From: Chryseobacterium sp. 52
GTDB lineage: Bacteria > Bacteroidota > Bacteroidia > Flavobacteriales > Weeksellaceae
Direction of reading: 5' to 3'
DNA: 64,000 nucleotides
Assembly (NCBI RefSeq): GCF_002754245.1
Contig: NZ_PEEX01000001.1
Coordinates: 2,150,001-2,214,000 of the forward strand
The first letter of the stretch is position 1, and each line of letters begins with the position of its first letter. Made by a program: the position numbers and the translations under genes. The notes under the pieces were generated by a model. The model had not been told where the DNA came from and did not search any database. It saw only the letters and a program-made list of their open reading frames with translations. This document shows, in pieces, positions 7,512 to 16,359 of the stretch.

Positions 7512-9770
7512 ATGAAAAGAAAATTATTATTTATTACAGGTCTTCTGGTTCTTTCGGGGACAGCAGGAGCCCAACAGAACACCTGGAGCAGAGCTTCGCA
7601 GAAAAATGTAAAAGAAACAAGAGAAAGAAGCATCAGGACTTCAGATTACCAACTGGTCAATTTAAATACCGATGAACTGAAACATCAGCTTTCTCTGGCA
7701 CCAGACAGAAACAGACTTTCCTCGGAAAAAGGAATTCTCGTGAAGTTTCCTAATGATCAGGGAACATTTGATACATATGAAGTATTTGAAGCCTCTACCA
7801 TGCACCCGGACTTGCAGTCAAGATATGCTGATATACAATCTTACGTAGGACAAAAAGTAGGAGATCCGTTGACAAATATCAGATTTACTTATGATCCTTA
7901 TTTTGGCTTGAATGCAGCGGTGAGAGGTATTAAAGGAATATATTACATAGATTCCTATTCTAATGATAATAAAACCTATATGGTATACGACAGAAAAAAT
8001 GCGGTGTCACAAAACCGTTTTGACTGTCTGTTTAAAGGAGATTCACCTTTAATTGATGTGCCTTCGGATATGCATGGTAAAACGGTGGTGGATGGATTAA
8101 TGCGTAAGTATAGACTGGCCATCAGTACAACAACAGAATATACAACTTATGCTGCCCAACAGGCAGGTGTAGGGGCCGGAACAGATGCCCAGAAAAAGGC
8201 AGCGGTACTTGCAGCGGTTAATCTGGCTGTTGCCCGTCTGAATCAGGTATTTGAAAATGAAATTTCAGTGACATTACAGCTTGTTGCCAATACAGACCTG
8301 TTGTTTTTCATAGGTACAGATACTTTTGATGCGTTAGATGCATACCAGATGATTGATGAGAATGTTACAGTGACTAATAATGCTATAGGGGTTAGCAATT
8401 ATGATCTTGGGCATGTATTTTTCCAGGCTACTCAAGGGAATGATAATGGCCTTGCCTATACGCCGGCAGTTTGCGGTAGTGTTAAAGCCGGAGGAGTTAC
8501 CGGTTCTGCCAGCCCTGTAGGAGATCCTTTTGTGATTGATTATGTTGCACACGAAATGGGACATCAGTTTGGAGCCAACCATACGCAAAATAATGGCTGT
8601 AACAGAAATACGGCAACCTCAGTAGAACCCGGAAGTGCAAGTTCTATTATGGGATATGCCGGAATCTGTGCTCCGAATGTGCAGAATAATAGTGATGCAT
8701 ATTTCCATGCGGTAAGTATCCGTGAAATGTACACAAGAATTACCGGAGCTGGAAACTGTGGTGTAAATACAGCAACAGGAAATAATGAGCCGACTGCTAA
8801 CGCGGGACCAGACAAAACAATTCCTATGGGAACCCCGTTTGTCCTAACGGGTGTAGGATCTGATCCTGACGGAGATGCTATCACTTACAATTGGGAACAG
8901 ATTGATACAGGAGCTGCTACTATGCCTCCAAGACCTACCAATGCGATAGGGCCAATGTTCAGATCCATGTGGGGAACAACTTCTCCTACAAGATATTTCC
9001 CGAGACTTTCAACCATTATAGAAGGGTATGACTCTTCCATTATTACGGCCACAAACTACAGAGCCTGGGAGAAATTGTCAACGGTGGCAAGAAATTTAAA
9101 CTTCTCCTTAATGGTGAGAGATAATAAGCCTGTGGGCGGGCAGACCGGACGTGATGATATCCAGCTTACGGTATCTACTGCTGCAGGACCGTTTACGGTA
9201 ACTTCTCAAAATGCAGGAGGGGTAGTCTGGAATGTAGGAACCCCTCAAACAATTACATGGAATGTAGCCAATACAAACGCAGCTCCTGTAAATACAGCGA
9301 ATGTTATGATCCTGCTTTCTAAAGACGGAGGACTTACATTCCCTCAGACCCTGGTAGCCAGCACGCCAAACAACGGTTCTTATGCATTCAATGTTCCGGG
9401 AGGGTTAGGAACCAGTTTCACATCAAGAATAATGATCAAAGCAGTGGATAATGTATTCTTAAACGTGAATACAACAAACTTCACGATCAATTCTACATTA
9501 GGCATCAGTGAAGCTGAAAAAGCTGAAGAAGGAATAAGAATTTATCCGAATCCTTCAAAAGGAATTTTCACGATTGAAACTGAAGCTGGAAATGGTATTG
9601 CGTACACTGTTTATGCAATGGACGGAAAGCTGGTCAATGCTAAAAAAGAGGTAAAAGGCGGTAAGATCCGTGAAGAAGTTAATTTATCTTATCTTCCTTC
9701 AGGTGTTTATATCGTTCAGGTAGATAAAGACGGTCAGAAAATTTCCAAGAAGCTGATCATCAAAAAATAA
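7512..9770 (+). CDS. secreted reprolysin-like zinc metalloprotease, T9SS type A
   Basis: A 752-residue secreted protease. A Sec signal peptide (to about residue 20, ending GTAGAQ) is followed by a propeptide-like region, then the metzincin zinc motif HEMGHQFGANH (His347, His351, His357; Glu348 catalytic) and the downstream SSIMGYAG Met-turn. Next come a PKD-like segment (ANAGPDKTIPMGTPFVLTG), a beta-sandwich (WNVGTPQTITWNVANTNAAP) and a T9SS type A sorting domain (IRIYPNPSKGIFTI to the end LIIKK). It should cross the outer membrane via T9SS and be released or surface-bound. It resembles the three-gene array at 34.8-43.4 kb but lacks their P-domain. It lies 8 bp after a lipoprotein gene and ends before a strong hairpin. 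Confidence 0.93.
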   Translation: MKRKLLFITGLLVLSGTAGAQQNTWSRASQKNVKETRERSIRTSDYQLVNLNTDELKHQLSLAPDRNRLSSEKGILVKFPNDQGTFDTYEVFEASTMHPDLQSRYADIQSYVGQKVGDPLTNIRFTYDPYFGLNAAVRGIKGIYYIDSYSNDNKTYMVYDRKNAVSQNRFDCLFKGDSPLIDVPSDMHGKTVVDGLMRKYRLAISTTTEYTTYAAQQAGVGAGTDAQKKAAVLAAVNLAVARLNQVFENEISVTLQLVANTDLLFFIGTDTFDALDAYQMIDENVTVTNNAIGVSNYDLGHVFFQATQGNDNGLAYTPAVCGSVKAGGVTGSASPVGDPFVIDYVAHEMGHQFGANHTQNNGCNRNTATSVEPGSASSIMGYAGICAPNVQNNSDAYFHAVSIREMYTRITGAGNCGVNTATGNNEPTANAGPDKTIPMGTPFVLTGVGSDPDGDAITYNWEQIDTGAATMPPRPTNAIGPMFRSMWGTTSPTRYFPRLSTIIEGYDSSIITATNYRAWEKLSTVARNLNFSLMVRDNKPVGGQTGRDDIQLTVSTAAGPFTVTSQNAGGVVWNVGTPQTITWNVANTNAAPVNTANVMILLSKDGGLTFPQTLVASTPNNGSYAFNVPGGLGTSFTSRIMIKAVDNVFLNVNTTNFTINSTLGISEAEKAEEGIRIYPNPSKGIFTIETEAGNGIAYTVYAMDGKLVNAKKEVKGGKIREEVNLSYLPSGVYIVQVDKDGQKISKKLIIKK

Positions 9771-9792
9771 TATTAGCTTTTGCTATAAAAAG

Positions 9793-9826
9793 AAACCGTT
9801 CAATATCATATTGAACGGTTTTATTT
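9793..9826 (+). terminator. bidirectional terminator between the protease and prfC
   Basis: AAACCGTTCAATAT-CAT-ATTGAACGGTTT-type hairpin followed by a T tract on the plus strand and a shorter one on the minus strand. It can end both converging transcripts. Confidence 0.85.
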
Positions 9827-9842
9827 TTAATAGAATTGATTG

Positions 9843-11438
9843 TTATTCATTATTAAACTCACTGATGAAATGCAGTTTCACATTTGGAAACTTTTCCTGA
9901 GTCATATGGATTGTAAATGAAGAATCCGCCAGAAATACAAGCTGGTTATACTTGTCTCTTGCAAGGAATCTCTGTTTCAGTCGTGCGAATTCTCTAAACT
10001 CGTCAGACTTTTCATCGGCCTCCACCCAACATGCTTTATGCATAGAAAGTGGTTCATAGGTACATTTTGCACCATATTCATGTTCCAGACGGTACTGGAT
10101 AACCTCATACTGAAGTGCTCCTACCGTTCCAATGATTTTTCTGTTATTCATTTCCATTGTAAATAACTGGGCAACCCCTTCATCCATCAGCTGGTCAATA
10201 CCTTTCGCAAGCTGCTTCGCTTTAAGCGGATCACTGTTATTGATATAACGGAAATGTTCCGGCGAGAAGCTTGGAACACCTTTGAAGCTTAATTTTTCAC
10301 CACCGGTCAAAGTATCTCCGATCCTGAAACTTCCCGTATCATGAAGACCTACGATATCACCAGGGAAACTTTCATCCACAACTTCTTTTTTGTCAGCGAA
10401 GAAGGCGTTCGGGGAAGAGAATTTCATTTTTTTGTTTTCTCTTACCAACAGATAATTTTCATTTCTTTTGAACGTTCCTGAAACAATTTTCACGAAGGCC
10501 AGTCGGTCTCTGTGCTTAGGATCCATATTCGCATGGATCTTGAAAACAAAACCAGTAAAATTACTTTCTTCCGGTTTTACAAGACGCGTATCGCTTTCTT
10601 TAGGCTGTGGCATTGGGGCAATTTCAATAAATGCATCCAGCAATTCACGAACTCCAAAATTATTTAATGCTGAACCAAAGAAAACCGGTTGTAAATCTCC
10701 AGCCATATAATCTTCACGGCTGAATTCCGGATAGACAGACTGTACAAGCTCCAGTTCATCTCTAAGGCTCTGAGCTGCTTTTTCTCCAATCACCTCATCT
10801 ATTGAAGGGTCATTGATATCATCAAACTTCACCGTTTCGCCAACTTTCTGCTTCTTTTCTTCCAGGAATAGCTGGATATTATTTTCCCAGATGTTATAAA
10901 TTCCCTGGAAATCACTTCCCATACCAATCGGGATGGATAACGGAACCACTCTTAATCCTAATTTCTGTTCCACTTCATCCAAAAGATCAAAAGCATCCTT
11001 ACCCTCACGGTCAAGTTTATTGATGAAAACAAGCATCGGAATGTTTCTCATCCTGCAGACCTTAACCAGTTTTTCAGTCTGTTCCTCAACCCCTTTTGCA
11101 ACGTCAATTACAACGATTACAGAGTCTACAGCAGTTAAAGTTCTGTAAGTATCTTCAGCAAAATCTTTGTGACCCGGCGTATCCAGGATATTGATTTTAT
11201 GATCTTTATATTCAAAAGCCAATACAGAAGTCGCTACAGAGATCCCTCTCTGTCTTTCGATTTCCATAAAGTCGGAGGTAGCTCCTTTTTTTATTTTGTT
11301 GGACTTTACCGCACCGGCTTCCTGGATAGCACCCCCGAAAAGAAGTAATTTTTCCGTAAGAGTTGTTTTTCCGGCATCCGGGTGGGAAATGATCCCGAAA
11401 GTCTTTCTTTTTTGTATTTCTTTGATTAAGTCTGACAT
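9843..11438 (-). CDS. prfC: peptide chain release factor 3
   Basis: A 531-residue translational GTPase that recycles RF1/RF2 from the ribosome after peptide release. The G1 motif SHPDAGKTT (about residues 18-26), the switch regions (GISVATSV, DTPGHKDFAEDTYRTL) and NKLDREG are intact. The C-terminal RF3 domain (GALQYEVIQYRLEHEYG) distinguishes it from EF-G and from lepA or typA. The length matches the family. It is a monocistronic minus-strand gene facing the metalloprotease. Confidence 0.96.
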   Translation of the reverse strand: MSDLIKEIQKRKTFGIISHPDAGKTTLTEKLLLFGGAIQEAGAVKSNKIKKGATSDFMEIERQRGISVATSVLAFEYKDHKINILDTPGHKDFAEDTYRTLTAVDSVIVVIDVAKGVEEQTEKLVKVCRMRNIPMLVFINKLDREGKDAFDLLDEVEQKLGLRVVPLSIPIGMGSDFQGIYNIWENNIQLFLEEKKQKVGETVKFDDINDPSIDEVIGEKAAQSLRDELELVQSVYPEFSREDYMAGDLQPVFFGSALNNFGVRELLDAFIEIAPMPQPKESDTRLVKPEESNFTGFVFKIHANMDPKHRDRLAFVKIVSGTFKRNENYLLVRENKKMKFSSPNAFFADKKEVVDESFPGDIVGLHDTGSFRIGDTLTGGEKLSFKGVPSFSPEHFRYINNSDPLKAKQLAKGIDQLMDEGVAQLFTMEMNNRKIIGTVGALQYEVIQYRLEHEYGAKCTYEPLSMHKACWVEADEKSDEFREFARLKQRFLARDKYNQLVFLADSSFTIHMTQEKFPNVKLHFISEFNNE

Positions 11439-11556
11439 AGTGTATTTTGAAGTTGCAAAAATCGGGATTTTTTACGAGGTTTTCAAATAATTTATGGTAT
11501 AAATGGTTGATCGTTCCGAGTAGAGGTTCTGGAGAGTTTCCAGAATGAATGAAGAT

Positions 11557-12174
11557 TTAGGTCTGAAGTGTTTCTGACGGAAGCTGAAACTGATCCCGGA
11601 CCCGTTGTCCTATTTTCAGATCAGGTCTGAAAATTTCTACCCCTTGCAGAAAATGTCTGTAAAGATCATATTTGTTTTTAATAACGAAATAATAATAGTT
11701 GAAATCAATACTTTGCTCGATAGTTTCCCCCGTTTTGTCTTTTTTAAAGATTCTGAGCGTTGTTCTGAGTTTAGGATTGCTGTGAATTTTGCTGCTGATA
11801 TCCGGGACATACATATCATCAGACTTACACAATTCAGTATATAAAGTTTGGAGGATCAGGTCATTCGTATTATTATACACATGAACTCCGGTTTCGTCAA
11901 CAACAACTCGGTGGAAATATCTTTTTTTTGCTTTCACCACATGTATCATCAAAACAATACAGAGAAAGATAAGAATAGGTTCCAAAATCACGATCACAAG
12001 AAGGCGGTCAGGGTGAGATTGCAGATAATAAGTAAAATCATATTCAAAGAGGGTATAAAATAACAGCACGATCACTCCGATTATTAAGATAATAGAAAAC
12101 CAGACCAGACCTATTGCAAAATAAGTTAACGGCCAGCTGATCTCAGATTTCATCCCGGTGAATTTTTCTTTCAT
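11557..12174 (-). CDS. hypothetical membrane protein, paralogue of the next gene
   Basis: A 205-residue protein with two N-terminal membrane segments (roughly residues 15-40 and 58-82) and a soluble C-terminal domain. The soluble part shares a pattern with the neighbour at 12185: HRVVVDETGVHVYN here matches RKIIVNETGLLFYN there, and both contain a VVKNKYNLY / VIKNKYDLY segment followed by FLxGxxxFRPDL. This region resembles membrane-associated PH-like domains, but I cannot assign a function. It lies 10 bp downstream of its paralogue, so they form a two-gene operon. A weak 7-bp hairpin (11527-11545) follows the stop. Confidence 0.7.
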   Translation of the reverse strand: MKEKFTGMKSEISWPLTYFAIGLVWFSIILIIGVIVLLFYTLFEYDFTYYLQSHPDRLLVIVILEPILIFLCIVLMIHVVKAKKRYFHRVVVDETGVHVYNNTNDLILQTLYTELCKSDDMYVPDISSKIHSNPKLRTTLRIFKKDKTGETIEQSIDFNYYYFVIKNKYDLYRHFLQGVEIFRPDLKIGQRVRDQFQLPSETLQT

Positions 12175-12184
12175 AGAACACTAT

Positions 12185-12874
12185 TTAAGTCAATGAAAAT
12201 ACCAGCCAAAGAATAAGCCCGCAGATGAGAAGCGCGGCTAAAATGATAAAGAAAATTATAGATCCTGCACTTTTCCGGTCAATTTGCCACGTTGCAGGAT
12301 TAATAAAATAATGATTAAAAACAACAGGGTCAATATTCAGATCTGGTCGGAAAACACTAATTCCTCTTAAGAAATTGGCGTACAGATTATATTTGTTTTT
12401 AACGACATGCAGTGGAAGATTCATATCAATACGCATTCCTTTCTCTGAGTCTTTTTCAGATGCAGTAAAAATCTCAAGCAACGGAACAACACCAGTACTC
12501 GTGGTATTGACTGTTAAGACATCAAATGTTTTACCGGAAGAAACGAGGTCAGCATAACCTATTTTGCTTACAATTTCACTTTTCTGATTATAAAACAGAA
12601 GTCCGGTTTCATTAACAATAATTTTACGGGCTTGTTTTTTTCTATCAATACAGTCACGGACTGTAGGAATCAGGATCGCTGCTGCTACCGCGAAACAGAA
12701 GAGTGCCGGAAAAAACATCACATGAATTCCTCTTTTATAGATTCCGTAGACGGGAAGCAGAACAAAAAGCATAAAAGACATCAGTAGCATACCATATATA
12801 AGTCCCTGAAGCATAAAGGTTGGAAATAAACTGATTTTAGATTCTATACTTGGGAACGTCTTTTCGGAATTCAT
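12185..12874 (-). CDS. hypothetical membrane protein, tandem paralogue
   Basis: A 229-residue protein with two N-terminal membrane helices (about 18-42 and 48-75), a soluble domain beginning RKIIVNETGLLFYNQKSE, and an extra C-terminal membrane helix (SIIFFIILAALLICGLILWLVF) that the paralogue at 11557 lacks. The soluble domain would face the cytoplasm if the N-terminus is inside. First gene of a two-gene minus-strand operon, divergent from the CPBP protease. No known family was recognised. Confidence 0.7.
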   Translation of the reverse strand: MNSEKTFPSIESKISLFPTFMLQGLIYGMLLMSFMLFVLLPVYGIYKRGIHVMFFPALFCFAVAAAILIPTVRDCIDRKKQARKIIVNETGLLFYNQKSEIVSKIGYADLVSSGKTFDVLTVNTTSTGVVPLLEIFTASEKDSEKGMRIDMNLPLHVVKNKYNLYANFLRGISVFRPDLNIDPVVFNHYFINPATWQIDRKSAGSIIFFIILAALLICGLILWLVFSLT

Positions 12875-12925
12875 TTTTTGCTGTACTTGTGATGGATGTA
12901 CGAAAATAAGAATTTCCTTTTTTAG

Positions 12926-12956
12926 TTGCTTAAGGCTTTCAAAAAAATTATCTTTG
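12926..12956 (+). promoter_or_regulatory. Bacteroidota promoter TTG-N20-TATCTTTG
   Basis: A -33 TTG at 12926 and a -7 box TATCTTTG at 12949-12956 with a 20-bp spacer match the flavobacterial consensus. It lies 27 bp before the CPBP protease start codon. Confidence 0.8.
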
Positions 12957-12983
12957 TTTTTATAAATTTTTTACAGAAAAAGC

Positions 12984-13814
12984 ATGGAAAAAAGCAGGTA
13001 TCCGAAGTTTACTTTCACATGGATTGGCGGTATTGTCTTGCTGGCAGGACTATTCATAGGAACAATGGCTGTTTATTTTTTCGGCAGTTTTTGGAAAATT
13101 GCTTTCAGGGAAAATCTGGAGCTTAAAGACTGGTTTTTAATGCTCACCAATGCCGCAGGATTTTTGACGGCTATTGCTTTTTTTGATTTTTTCATTGTAA
13201 GACCTTCAACCGGAAAAAAACTTAACTTCAATTTTTCTCCAACCAATTTTTACACCTATCTCCTGATATTTCCGATGATGATCGGGATGATGTTTATTTC
13301 AGAGTTTATTACTTCGCTGATCCCAATTACAGGACCTTTCTGGGGAAAATACTATGAATATTTCTCCCAGCTTATGGAGAAGCTGACACTTGAACCCGTA
13401 ATCATGATCATTATGACCGTGATTATGGCCCCTCTTTTTGAAGAAATTATTTTCAGGGGAATTATACAGAAAGGATTAATGAATAAAGGAGTAGATCCCC
13501 GGAGAGCTATTTTTTATGCATCTGTGATCTTTGGACTGGTTCATGGAAATCCATGGCAGTTTGTAGGGGCAGTTCTATTGGGATGTGTACTGGGACTGGT
13601 ATATTATAAAACAAAATCTCTGCTGCTGCCAATGCTTTTGCATGGGTTTAACAATCTGTGTTCTTCCATACTGGTTACATATACAAAAAGCGAAAGTTTT
13701 GCAGACGCTTTCAAAATTTCAGAATGGATTATTCTGATCATAGGCATTGTACTTTTTTCTTTGTTCTACTATCTTTTTACGAAAAAGAATAAAGTGCATT
13801 ACGCTGAAATTTAA
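12984..13814 (+). CDS. CPBP family intramembrane glutamic protease (CAAX-type)
   Basis: A 276-residue polytopic inner-membrane protein of the Abi/CPBP family, related to eukaryotic Rce1. The catalytic signature EEIIFRG (Glu153, Glu154, Arg158) is followed by the family histidine motifs FGLVHGN and LLHGFNN. Hydrophobic stretches predict about seven to eight membrane helices. The natural substrate is unknown; members include processing proteases and bacteriocin-immunity proteins, but no bacteriocin gene was seen nearby. It has its own consensus promoter and precedes rdgB by about 60 bp. Confidence 0.88.
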   Translation: MEKSRYPKFTFTWIGGIVLLAGLFIGTMAVYFFGSFWKIAFRENLELKDWFLMLTNAAGFLTAIAFFDFFIVRPSTGKKLNFNFSPTNFYTYLLIFPMMIGMMFISEFITSLIPITGPFWGKYYEYFSQLMEKLTLEPVIMIIMTVIMAPLFEEIIFRGIIQKGLMNKGVDPRRAIFYASVIFGLVHGNPWQFVGAVLLGCVLGLVYYKTKSLLLPMLLHGFNNLCSSILVTYTKSESFADAFKISEWIILIIGIVLFSLFYYLFTKKNKVHYAEI

Positions 13815-13876
13815 TAGCAAACAGCAGTGAACCCAGCCGTAAATAGAATATACGGGCGAAAATAAATTGAGCAAAA

Positions 13877-14464
13877 ATGAATATAGATATGGAATTATTG
13901 GTTGCCACACACAACGAACACAAAAAAGAAGAGATCCAGCAGATCCTGGGAAATGATTTTACAGTAAAAAGTCTCACAGATTATCATATTCATGAGGAGA
14001 TTGTAGAAGATGGTGACTCTTTTAATGCTAATGCTCTGATCAAAGCGAAATACTGTTTCGAAAAAACCGGAATTCCCAGTTTAGGAGACGACAGCGGTCT
14101 TACCGTTGAAGCGCTGGATGGCAGACCCGGAATTTTTTCCGCACGCTATGCAGGGGATCATGATTTTGCTAAAAATATCGAAAAGGTTTTAGGTGAACTG
14201 GAAGGCAATGAAAACAGAAAAGCCTATTTTATTACCGTTTTATGTTATTATGATGAAAATGGAGCCCGATATTTTGAAGGAAGAGTTCATGGAAATCTGC
14301 TGACTGAAAATAAAGGACATAAAGGATTCGGCTATGATCCTGTTTTTGTTCCTGAAGGATACAATAGAACCTTTGCGGAAATGAATCCCGAAGATAAAAA
14401 TAAAATCAGCCACCGTAAACAGGCATTAGATCTGTTCCTGGATTTTCTGAAAGTAAAAGACTAA
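13877..14464 (+). CDS. rdgB: XTP/dITP diphosphohydrolase (RdgB/HAM1)
   Basis: A 195-residue house-cleaning enzyme that hydrolyses dITP, dXTP and related non-canonical purine triphosphates to monophosphates. The N-terminal LLVATHNEHKKEEI, the catalytic-region SLGDDSGLTVEALDGRPGIFSARYAG, the GFGYDPVFVPEG loop and the C-terminal KNKISHRKQAL are all present and diagnostic. A second in-frame ATG at 13889 would give MELLVATHNEHK and is an equally plausible start, since most family members have only a few residues before VATxN. Confidence 0.95.
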   Translation: MNIDMELLVATHNEHKKEEIQQILGNDFTVKSLTDYHIHEEIVEDGDSFNANALIKAKYCFEKTGIPSLGDDSGLTVEALDGRPGIFSARYAGDHDFAKNIEKVLGELEGNENRKAYFITVLCYYDENGARYFEGRVHGNLLTENKGHKGFGYDPVFVPEGYNRTFAEMNPEDKNKISHRKQALDLFLDFLKVKD

Positions 14465-14630
14465 TCCTGCCTGAAAAAAACAGCAAACAGACTGTATAAC
14501 AATAAAGTTTTTAATGTGAACATTAATGACTGAAATGTTTAAAATCCTTTGCAGTTTTTGTGTTTGTAAAAATTCTATGTATTTCAGGATTTAAACTTAA
14601 ATCTAAAAGATATGTTTAAATTTTCTGTCG

Positions 14631-14638
14631 TACATTTG
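14631..14638 (+). promoter_or_regulatory. -7 box TACATTTG before ribonuclease Z
   Basis: Exact TAnnTTTG about 18 bp before the TTG start of ribonuclease Z. No good -33 TTG was found. Confidence 0.55.
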
Positions 14639-14656
14639 TTACAATAAACTATTGAT

Positions 14657-15571
14657 TTGAGTACTTATTTAACGATATTAGGCTTTAATTCAGCTATTCC
14701 GACCATCAATACTTCACCAACGGCCCAGCTGCTGGAAATAGAAGAAAGACACTTCCTGATCGACTGTGGAGAAGGGACACAGGTGCAGCTGAGAAAGGCG
14801 AAAGCGAGATTTTCAAAGATCAATCATATCTTTATTTCTCATCTTCATGGTGACCACTGTTTCGGTCTGCCGGGTCTTATTGCTTCTTTCCGTTTGCTTG
14901 GAAGAGATACTCCTCTGCATGTGTATGGCCCGAAAGGAATCAAAAAAATGCTTGAAACCATCTTTCAGATTACAGAAACGCACCGTGGTTTTGAAGTGGT
15001 TTATCACGAGCTGGATAAAGACTATTCTGAAAAGATTTATGAAGACAGCAGAGTAGAAGTGTATACCATTCCTTTAGATCACAGAATATACTGTAATGGT
15101 TATCTTTTTAAAGAAAAACCAAAAGACAGGCATCTGAATATGAAGGAAATTGCCAAATACAGCGAAATAGAAAGTTGTGATTATCATAATATTAAAGCAG
15201 GAAAAGATGTCGTGCTGAGTGATGGTTATGTTCTTAAAAATGATATACTGACCCTGGAGCCGGCACCTCCGGTTTCCTATGCATTCTGCAGCGATACCCG
15301 TTATCTTGAAACGGTGCTCCCGATCATTAAAAATGTAACGGTTCTGTATCATGAATCCACTTTCCTTCACGATTTGAAAGAAATGGCTGATTATACGGGA
15401 CATTCTACTGCTTTGGAAGCTGCGACAATCGCCCAAAAAGCTGAGGTTGGAAAACTGATCCTGGGACATTTCTCAAACAGATATGCAGACCTTACGGTAT
15501 TTACAGACGAAGCCAGAACTATTTTCCCCAATTCCTTCCTGCCGAAAGCTCTGGAAAGCGTAAAAATTTAA
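14657..15571 (+). CDS. rnz: ribonuclease Z
   Basis: A 304-residue metallo-beta-lactamase-fold endonuclease that trims tRNA 3' ends. The zinc motif HLHGDH (His62, His64, Asp66, His67) is intact, as are the later AFCSDTRY and LILGHFSNRY motifs, and the HEST segment carries the expected conserved residues. The start codon is TTG at 14657, supported by the STYLTILGFNSAIP N-terminus that follows immediately and by the promoter box 18 bp upstream. The TIGR02757 gene starts 8 bp after the stop, so they are probably one transcript. Confidence 0.94.
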   Translation: MSTYLTILGFNSAIPTINTSPTAQLLEIEERHFLIDCGEGTQVQLRKAKARFSKINHIFISHLHGDHCFGLPGLIASFRLLGRDTPLHVYGPKGIKKMLETIFQITETHRGFEVVYHELDKDYSEKIYEDSRVEVYTIPLDHRIYCNGYLFKEKPKDRHLNMKEIAKYSEIESCDYHNIKAGKDVVLSDGYVLKNDILTLEPAPPVSYAFCSDTRYLETVLPIIKNVTVLYHESTFLHDLKEMADYTGHSTALEAATIAQKAEVGKLILGHFSNRYADLTVFTDEARTIFPNSFLPKALESVKI

Positions 15572-15578
15572 AATCCGT

Positions 15579-16349
15579 ATGCTTAATTTTGAAGAATTAA
15601 AAAGCTTTTTGAACGAAAAAGCAGATCAGTATAACAGTCCGGATTTCATTGAAGATGACCCAATCCAGATTCCACATCGTTTTTCCTTAAAACAGGATGT
15701 AGAAATTGCCGGTTTTCTGGCTGCAACTATTTCGTGGGGAAACCGAAAGGCAATTGTTAAATCTGCAGAGAAAATGCTTGATATCATGGGGAATTCTCCT
15801 TATGATTTTGTGTTAAATCATTCTGAAAAAGATCTGGAAACCTTTCAGGACAAAAGCATACACCGAACTTTTAATGGTCAGGATTTTGCTTATTTCATCA
15901 CGCAGTTCAATAAAATCTATAAAGAAAATAAAAGCCTGGAAAGTTTATTTCTGGTAAAAGATCAGGAAACCAACTTTTTCCATGCTATAGAAAGGTTCAG
16001 AAACAGTTTTCTGGAAACAGAGAAACATAGAAGTCATAAGCATGTAAGCTCGCCTTACAAAAACTCATCCTCCAAAAGGATTATTATGTTCCTCCGATGG
16101 ATGGTCCGTAAGGATAAACATGGCGTGGATTTTGGTATTTGGGAAAATACAGACCAAAAATACCTCTCAATTCCATTGGATGTTCATACAGGAAATATAT
16201 CGAGAAAGTTAGGCTTGGTTTCCAGAACGCAGAATGACTGGAAAACAGTGGAAGAACTGGATCTGGCTATTAGAAAATTTGATGAAAATGACCCGGCTAA
16301 ATATGATTTTGCATTATTTGGACTCGGAGTTACCAAAGAACTATTATAA
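15579..16349 (+). CDS. TIGR02757 family protein
   Basis: A 256-residue soluble protein of the conserved but uncharacterised TIGR02757 (DUF2400) family. Typical features are the N-terminal DPIQIPHRF motif, AGFLAATISWGNRKAIVKSAEKML, the central FLRWMVRKD and the late LSIPLDVHTGNISRKLGL segment. The helix-rich sequence with a DVHTG-like loop is reminiscent of HhH-GPD DNA-repair folds, but this is a weak impression. It lies between ribonuclease Z (8 bp) and the DUF1003-like gene (10 bp), forming a three-gene operon. Confidence 0.88.
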   Translation: MLNFEELKSFLNEKADQYNSPDFIEDDPIQIPHRFSLKQDVEIAGFLAATISWGNRKAIVKSAEKMLDIMGNSPYDFVLNHSEKDLETFQDKSIHRTFNGQDFAYFITQFNKIYKENKSLESLFLVKDQETNFFHAIERFRNSFLETEKHRSHKHVSSPYKNSSSKRIIMFLRWMVRKDKHGVDFGIWENTDQKYLSIPLDVHTGNISRKLGLVSRTQNDWKTVEELDLAIRKFDENDPAKYDFALFGLGVTKELL

Positions 16350-16359
16350 AACAGAAAGG

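Noticed and set aside
12984..13814. CPBP protease as a bacteriocin-immunity or phage-defence gene
   Set aside because: No bacteriocin, toxin or defence gene lies nearby, and the neighbours are housekeeping genes.
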